Assembly (NCBI RefSeq): GCF_000524195.1
Contig: NW_020170480.1
Span: 1-12,278 of the forward strand
Reading direction: 5' to 3'
Length of the DNA stretch: 12,278 nt
Origin: Echinococcus granulosus
Lineage: Eukaryota; Platyhelminthes; Cestoda; Cyclophyllidea; Taeniidae
The translations under genes and the position numbers were made by a program. The notes under the pieces were generated by a model that was not told the DNA's origin, ran no database searches, and saw only the letters and a program-made list of their open reading frames with translations. Positions 8,701 to 12,278 of this stretch are shown piece by piece (position 1 is the stretch's first letter; the number at the start of each line of letters is the position of its first letter).

Positions 8701-9836
8701 ATTACACCCTGAAGGAGGTCTTGAGAGGCCAAGCAAATTTGAGACGCGTGCGCTGAATATGAACTAGGTTAAAATGTCAGAGCGTCTGAGCGAGTAAATT
8801 TTGCATTACCAAAATCCAATGACGGCTGCAAAATATGAGAAGGAGCAGTCTGAATACCGGCAATCTTGCATGTTCAGAAAACGTTGGAGACAAACGTGAC
8901 GCACCCCCAACAGCCGGTTCTTCCACTTGTCCAATTGACTACAGAAATGTATCACATATGCAGTTGGCATTTTTCGTTGAGGAAATAGCTTTATTTGCTA
9001 ATTTACTTTAGGGCAAATGACCATGGCGGTCTAAGAAGATATTTTACAGAGGTTTTAAATTCTATTATGGAGAAATTTTCTCAAGGATTTATTGAGAAGG
9101 AAAATAGATTCGCCCGATGTATAGTTACGCATTGAACTTTCATAATTTGTTGGAAAATGTCAAATTGTACAGAAGAGCCAACATTAAACACCAACCGACT
9201 CTATCATGCGTCTCGTCTTGGTGAGTGTAATCCTCACAGTCGTCCACCCCATGACATTTGACATTTTGAAAGTGAGGCGAAGCTCAGTGCGGAATCAGTG
9301 GGTGGCGGGTTTCAATCCGCAATAAGCATCTCATAGGGCGTGGGGATAGATCATGTTGAAGACAGTTGCCATTCTACTCTGCATGGCATATCGCTCGGCT
9401 ATGCGTCAACTTCATTGCTAGCAATTCTTCATCGTCCACGCTTCTTCATTCATTGCTCTCATTTCTCGTTAAGGTAGAGTGAGATTAAATCACTTTTTCG
9501 TTAAAGGAGAACGAGTGTCCAGAATTGTGGGGTTCTCGTGTTGTCGGACAGCCGCCACGACCATCTGACACTATGAATTATCGTACTGGTGAACAATCGG
9601 CAAGAGCGCTGATGAGCTGAAATACGCATAAAAGGGGATCGCGGGGAACAATTATTGAATGAATGAATTGTATATAGGAATATGCTCTCCTTTTCCCATA
9701 ATTTGTTCCCGATGAATGTAAATAGACGTGTCACGGCGAGTGCCAACCTGTGGCCATTGTTCCTGCGGCAAACGCAGTGAGCCGGATGTCGTTTGAGGCT
9801 GACAAATGCATGCCCAATGGCGTTTCGGGGCAGTCC
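5519..9836 (-). CDS. Discoidin domain receptor (DDR)-like membrane protein, many mini/micro-exons, no kinase seen
   Basis: Proposed exons in coding order (high to low coordinate): 9836-9735, 9616-9572, 8938-8810, 8752-8653, possibly 8583-8566, 8272-8202, 8116-8074, 7707-7600, 7309-7169, 7000-6971, 6763-6746, 6605-6577, 6530-6488, 5919-5905 and 5775-5519. Phases agree at every junction except 8752-8653 to 8272-8202, which is unresolved. DDRs are collagen receptors with a discoidin domain, a discoidin-like domain, a membrane segment and a cytosolic tyrosine kinase. The translation shows, in order, CPETPLGM then DIRLTAF (discoidin start), VC..R..L...DC then SFSYFAA (discoidin end, cf. C.W.D..VSY.AP), GVLTAKVGGFGDF (cf. 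GQLTDGVSGLDDF), VDLKISFPLSRF (cf. IEIMFEFD.IRNF), and IAQCKEY then VLSSES (cf. IKCQY..A..WMMFSE). The middle of the discoidin domain and the signal peptide were not found. The protein ends about 45 residues after the hydrophobic segment, with no kinase. The family call is inferred from recalled motifs and needs a profile search. Confidence 0.5.
5905..5919 (-). CDS. 15-nt micro-exon, phase 1-1
   Basis: A very strong context: TTTCCTCCTTTCC then GTGTGCAG before it, and CGG|GTAAGTTG after. In phase 1-1 it adds TTSS between split codons. Phase 0 would give RQLPR and force the next exon into a frame that stops after 18 codons. The plus strand also has an open frame here (5814-6038). Confidence 0.4.
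6488..6530 (-). CDS. 43-nt exon (phase 0 in, 1 out)
   Basis: Preceded by a 46-nt intron with a C/T-rich middle ending in ACATAG, and followed by the donor TAG|GTATAC. It encodes KAVPFAKLPKMCEV, a likely extracellular stalk. A 110-codon frame on the plus strand covers the same DNA. Confidence 0.38.
6577..6605 (-). CDS. 29-nt micro-exon (phase 1 in, 0 out)
   Basis: The acceptor ACACATACATTCAG is good; the donor AAA|GTGCAT is weak. It encodes LSSESNLCK, giving RVLSSES at the junction, comparable to WMMFSE of DDRs. Together with the next exon (43 nt) it adds 72 nt, a multiple of three. Confidence 0.4.
6746..6763 (-). CDS. 18-nt micro-exon, phase 1-1
   Basis: Flanked by GTTGTGACTTTCAG and GGG|GTAAGTAAAG, both strong. 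It adds YEGKR with split codons at each end, so QCK is followed by EYEGKR. It keeps the phase-1 frame exactly, like the 30-nt exon before it. Confidence 0.52.
6971..7000 (-). CDS. 30-nt micro-exon, phase 1-1
   Basis: Flanked by CATGTTGCATTGATTTAG and AAAG|GTGAGTTC. It adds ESPEIAQCK with a Gly codon split at its 5' junction. IAQC matches the IKCQ Cys of the DDR discoidin-like domain. The strong donor and exact phase match to both neighbours make chance unlikely. Confidence 0.55.
7169..7309 (-). CDS. Exon: discoidin-like domain continued (141 nt)
   Basis: An excellent pyrimidine tract (TCTTTCTCTACCCATTCAAG) precedes it, and CAGGAAG|GTGAGT ends it; phase 1-1. It encodes DLTQDTQSDLRVFVVTIT, STFEWSTSHSK and LIITVDWMQE. 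The junction with the previous exon makes a Cys codon (SWVCDL), where DDRs have V.C.F. Both splice sites are strong. Confidence 0.57.
7600..7707 (-). CDS. Exon: discoidin-like domain beta strands (108 nt)
   Basis: Phase 1-1 exon after TATTTTGCATGCAG, ending at GTTT|GTAAAT. It encodes EVDLKISFPLSRFLRG, QTHVELKFAV and SESWV, with alternating hydrophobic residues typical of beta strands. It aligns with IEIMFEFDRIRNF..MKVHCNN of DDRs. Confidence 0.52.
8074..8116 (-). CDS. Exon: discoidin-like domain, DIEAFSIVNFSGG (43 nt)
   Basis: A strong acceptor (CGTCTTTGTGGTTGCAG) leads in phase 0 to DIEAFSIVNFSGGG, leaving in phase 1 at GCA|GTATCT, or at GAG|GTGGCA (8080) with the same phase. IVNFS occupies the place of YVGW.N in DDRs, and the next exon continues with the EVDLKISF strand. 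A phase-2 reading is also open. Confidence 0.5.
8202..8272 (-). CDS. Exon: discoidin-like domain G.LT..V.G..DF motif (71 nt)
   Basis: Acceptor CACATGCTTGTGGCAG, phase 1 in; donor AAG|GTTACG, phase 0 out. It encodes VIPHNSHC, then GVLTAKVGGFGDFDK. This matches the DDR discoidin-like motif GQLTDGVSGLDDF at G, L, T, V, G, D and F, the best single similarity in the window. The plus strand of the same DNA carries a 90-codon open frame (8055-8324), judged an antisense shadow. Confidence 0.55.
8566..8583 (-). CDS. Candidate 18-nt micro-exon
   Basis: Minus-strand sequence flanked by TTACTGATTTGCAG and a CAG|GTTTGA donor. In phase 1-1 it reads EKKSS with split codons at both ends; in phase 0 it reads RRRNLQ. 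The phase-1 use would bridge the preceding exon (if that ends at 8691) to the exon at 8272-8202. The evidence is splice-site context only. Confidence 0.25.
8653..8752 (-). CDS. Exon: inter-domain segment, NGSVGG region (100 nt)
   Basis: Entered in phase 2 from the acceptor TTCATATTCAG, after a 57-nt intron. It reads ARVSNLLGLSRPPSG, then CNGSVGG. The distance from SY in the previous exon to NG is about 24 residues, close to that from SY to YDG in DDRs. The 3' end is uncertain: the donor GTGTAA at 8652 leaves phase 0, while GTGGAC at 8690 leaves phase 1 and would fit the later exons. A second strong acceptor (CCTCCTTCAG) ends at 8714 within it. Confidence 0.38.
8810..8938 (-). CDS. Exon: end of discoidin domain and linker (129 nt)
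   Basis: It is bounded by a good acceptor (GATACATTTCTGTAG) and a good donor (TTTTG|GTAATG). In phase 2-2 it encodes QLDKWKNRLLGVRHVCLQRF, then MQDCRYSDCSFSYFAA. The pattern VC..R..L...DC...D..FSY.A resembles the DDR discoidin end VC.RVELYGC.W.D.LVSY.AP. A phase-0 frame is also open across the whole exon, so the exon is better supported than its frame. Confidence 0.48.
9276..9322 (+). other. tRNA-like A-box/B-box remnant
   Basis: AGCTCAGTGCGG (from 9281) resembles a pol III A box, and GGTTTCAATCC (9308-9318) a B box. GCGG and CCGC around the latter can pair like a T arm. The boxes are too close together for a working tRNA, and no acceptor stem is visible. It may be a decayed tRNA or a tRNA-derived SINE, or chance. 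It lies in a proposed intron. Confidence 0.2.
9572..9616 (-). CDS. Exon: possible discoidin-domain continuation (45 nt)
   Basis: A strong acceptor (CCCCTTTTATGCGTATTTCAG) ends at 9617. In phase 2 it gives SSALLPIVHQYDNS, ending at a GTGTCA donor, phase 2 out. Joined to the previous exon it makes WHSPSSALL, comparable to the W.P..ARL step of discoidin domains. Donor quality is poor, and a frame-shifted reading continuing to 9501 is also open. Confidence 0.3.
9735..9836 (-). CDS. Exon: start of discoidin (F5/8C) domain
   Basis: Minus-strand exon after the acceptor CATTCTGATAACAG, phase 2 in and phase 2 out at a GTGACA donor (a phase-1 alternative ends at 9748, CAG|GTTGGC). It encodes CPETPLGMHL, then NDIRLTAF and TGWHSP. 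The Cys, the PLGM block and the following D-I-x-x-TA strand are spaced as at the start of discoidin domains (C..PLGM...I.D..I.ASS). Two other frames are also open here, so the frame rests on the motif. Confidence 0.42.
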
Positions 9837-9909
9837 CTGTTATCAGAATGGAGGTGTCAATCTTTCCATACTTACAATGCCTTCCCGGCTTGCCTTCATG
9901 ATGCACACT

Positions 9910-9917
9910 TATTTATA
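9910..9917 (-). promoter_or_regulatory. TATA-like box upstream of the DDR-like gene
   Basis: TATAAATA on the minus strand lies about 75 nt 5' of the first recognised exon (9836), with a GTAAGT donor at 9875 between them. A short leader exon ending at 9876 is conceivable, but its phase with a start codon does not fit, so the true 5' end may be elsewhere. Confidence 0.18.
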
Positions 9918-9919
9918 CC

Positions 9920-11380
9920 AATGGATTAGCTACAAATGGCTTCGCTTTGATTTACTCTAGTCAATATGATACCACTCTTTTCCCACATTTTGCTTCATTT
10001 GTATCCTGTATACTTGACTACACTCCTACAATTTTAAAGAGGCCAAATATACATATATATACATATATATTATAGATTCCAATTCCAATTTGACTGGCAT
10101 TCGCCAATTTCAAATAATTTATGCCCATTTCAGCCGTCTTTGCATTGCAGGTGATGCCAATACTTGTGCTAAAAACAACCATTTGTACCACTAAGGTTTA
10201 ATTCAACAAGTGAACTAACCCTTGCAACCGAATTTGTTAGAAAAAGCGCTGCTTATCTCGAGAATGAAAAGGAAAGTACAACTTTTGATTTTTTTACAAA
10301 AACACAACAGTGCCACCGCTTTTCTTTCATTCGCCTTGAACTGATGCTCACTCCCACTCCATTTCAACGCGTGTCTATCACTTTATGCTTGTAGGTCTAG
10401 CAATATTAGCTCCATCCAATCACCAGAGTCCCACGTTCTGGCAAATGGTAATGGCTGACAAATGAGGCTTCAGGACTCAAGCCAGCCATTCCGCATACTA
10501 GCACTAGTGAAAGTTGTCGCCGCTGTTCAACTTTCCTGACTACGTTCGTTAAACCCAACACTAATAGTGCTCTTTTACAAAAGCCATCACACGGCTGGTC
10601 AGCGTTGAGCTATTATTACTCTTCAACCGTTGGGTCACCGACTTTCATTTAAGCCACATCAGTTGCGATTTACCACCAATGCGATTTCAGCAAAAGTTAC
10701 ATCTAGCCAAATTTCCCTCGTAATCACCTAATTTGGCCAATATTTTAATGCTGATCGTAGGAAATGATGTCAGCTTGTGTGAGTATCCACCAGTGTAATG
10801 AGGAGATAAGGCCTCGAGAAAACGTCGTCTTGAATGCCCACACCATGTGCACAACCGCACGCTGACATCGCGAACACGTTCGCGTACACCTGCGTGCAGG
10901 CGTGCGTTGATTTGAATGTTGGGCAACGAGTCAACAGTTGGTTGGCATTACTTTCGCCTTTCCTGAGGCATAGGCACATGTCATGATGGAGGTAATTGCA
11001 ATTCTACTTTGCTCGGCATGAGGCAGTAATATGTTGGTGATTATTCCAAGAAGAGATCAAGATTTGCTCTTGTGCCTGCTTCTCATGTCGCATAGTGCAA
11101 TACCTCCTTCTTCATTGCAGTGTCCTTTTCAGCAGTCCATTTCAACTCCATCGCCTAAGTGCATTAATCCGTCATGTAACCCGGCACTTCCCACATCACT
11201 ACATGACTAGTTGCCATCGCAGTGATAGATTGTTGTGGCCATTGTTCCACCAACGCTAATCAAACGTGCACGATTGGCATTCTTCAACTAATCCAACGTC
11301 ACCGCAGATGGATAAAGCTCATATTCGTTGGTGAAAAATCCACATTTACCAATATTGTGGTGCTAACGATATTCGTATAG
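9920..11380. other. No supported gene
   Basis: Several short frames are open on each strand (for example minus 10687-10979, and a 33-codon plus frame from ATG 10763), but none has matched splice sites. Exons encoding the missing signal peptide of the DDR-like gene would be expected in this direction and were not identified. Confidence 0.4.
10046..10074. repeat. AT-rich tandem (ACATATATAT)2
   Basis: Two exact copies of a 10-nt unit form an AT dinucleotide-rich tract. It is nearly palindromic, a common low-complexity element. Confidence 0.8.
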
Positions 11381-11994
11381 CCCGTTCCTAAGGAACCATG
11401 GAAAAAGGATGGTCTTCCACTAAGTGGTTACCTTCAGTTAACTCACATCACTGGACTCCCGTCGCAAGAAGAAGATTTGGTCAAGTAGTAGAGTTAACCT
11501 GGAAAAACCGAAGAATTGCCATCATCACACCCAAAAAATGAACTACGTCTACTGGTTGCGGCAACGTTTGAGCAAATTGAACGATTTTACCAGCAATGTA
11601 AATTCAGACAGCAACAACCACTTGTCGAGCTATTTCTTGGAGATTGTCAACTATAGGCCAAAATTGGAAGATATCATGACCAAAATATTTGTAAAAATGA
11701 GGCTGCGCAGATGAGCTAACCAATCACAAAACCTATGATTCTAAAGAAGTGAACCCAAGCAACTACTACTGAAAGCTGGTGCCCAAATTCTCAAAGAGCA
11801 TCTTAACAACCGATATTCGGGCAAAAAGTAACACGAATACCATCAAAGTAGGCATGGGCAACCGACCGCTACAAGGCACTAAGCACCATCAAGTCCTCTT
11901 AACATATCCAGCCTTCACCTCGAAACAATGAAGAGCACCACACAGTTAATTTCAGACCAAGAAGTCGTACACGTTTGTACAGTCTTAAACCAAA
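11381..11994. other. Ambiguous stretch with several open frames, no assigned gene
   Basis: The plus strand is A-rich and GT-poor. Two plus frames are open from about 11442 to 11713 and 11478 to 11655, and fragments continue to about 11930 in changing frames. Minus-strand pieces such as DNLQEIARQVVVAV (after ..GGCCTATAG) could be further exons of the gene at 11995-12248. A decayed retroelement on the plus strand is another possibility, but no reverse-transcriptase or gag motif is visible. Confidence 0.3.
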
Positions 11995-12248
11995 CTAATC
12001 TGTGTGCCAGAAGCGAAGAGGTACAACCGCAGCTACCATAAAGTGGAAGAGAACACCTGCCACAAATAAGTGACACTAGGCGCAACGCCTTAATTTTTAC
12101 CCACCAACAAGTAACATAACTGCAAAGGATCCAACAAAGTGCAAAAAAGCAGGAAAAGCTTGGACTCCCAGGAATCATCATCCACAACACTCAGTTTGTT
12201 CAGCTCTTCCTCACTAACACTACCCACTGCCTGTGGAACAGTCAGGTC
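11995..12248 (-). CDS. Partial gene at right edge, two exons, hydrophobic protein, unknown
   Basis: Exon 12248-12101 follows a textbook acceptor (TATATTTCTCTTTTGTAG). It is phase 0 in, phase 1 out at GTGG|GTAAAAA. It reads DLTVPQAVGSVSEEEL, SVVDDDSWESK, then LFLLFCTLLDPLQLCYLLV. A 44-nt intron ending in CACTTATTTGTGGCAG leads in phase 1 to exon 12056-11995, VLFHFMVAAVVPLRFWHTD, then TAG. The phase match, the compact intron and the strong purine-N-pyrimidine codon pattern in the first exon support a real gene. The acidic segment followed by continuous hydrophobic sequence suggests a membrane protein. The 5' part lies beyond the window, and TAG may be avoided by further splicing. No family is recognised. 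Confidence 0.48.
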
Positions 12249-12278
12249 CTACAAAAGAGAAATATACCTCTAATGAGC

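Noticed and set aside
7161..9900. TMEM231-like identity for the minus-strand gene
   Set aside because: The VDLKISF strand and an apparent GDL motif first suggested this ciliary protein. The later exons with G.LT..V.G..DF and the Cys-containing IAQC.EY block fit the DDR discoidin-like domain better.
9652..9906. 84-codon minus-strand frame
   Set aside because: It runs through a GTAAGT donor and a 39-nt candidate intron. A different frame of the same DNA gives the discoidin-like CPETPLGM exon.
1..12278. Spliced-leader RNA gene, intact tRNA, rRNA, CRISPR array or bacterial operon
   Set aside because: Looked for on both strands by eye. No matching structure or conserved sequence was found.

Overview
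The window looks like nuclear DNA of an invertebrate animal. No bacterial-type operon, rRNA, intact tRNA or CRISPR array is visible. Long open frames are scarce, and the best coding signal comes as short open blocks bounded by pyrimidine-rich AG acceptors and GTAAGT/GTGAGT-type donors. Base composition is moderate and simple repeats are present. Many inferred introns are only about 30-60 nt and several inferred exons are only 15-45 nt. Very short introns and symmetric micro-exons suggest a parasitic flatworm (tapeworm or fluke), but this is inference. All exon models were read by eye from splice sites, phase and protein-like composition, with no transcript or database support.

Layout. 1-1129: nothing supported. 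1130-2306 (+): two weak candidate exons. 2470-2910 (-): two weak candidate terminal exons. 2911-3355: spacer with a GTT/GTG microsatellite at 3204-3274. 3362-4482 (+): a multi-exon gene with a hydrophobic N-terminus and an acidic, Ser-rich middle, followed by ATTAAA. 4490-5470: intergenic. 5519-9836 (-): the main content, a chain of at least 13 small exons with consistent phases at all but one junction. Its piecewise translation follows, in order, landmarks of the discoidin domain receptor (DDR) extracellular region: a discoidin start (C..PLGM), a discoidin end followed by an SY.A block, a G.LT..V.G..DF block, a VDL.ISF strand, and an IAQC.EY block near an SSE. It then reaches a hydrophobic segment and a tail of about 45 residues, a stop and AATAAA, with no kinase domain seen. 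9910-11400: no supported gene. 11995-12248 (-): two exons of a gene entering from the right edge.

The plus-strand gene at 3.4-4.5 kb and the DDR-like gene converge on the spacer at 4.5-5.5 kb. The most unusual feature is the DDR-like gene: a receptor ectodomain split into mini- and micro-exons, several of them phase 1-1, that appears to end without a kinase.
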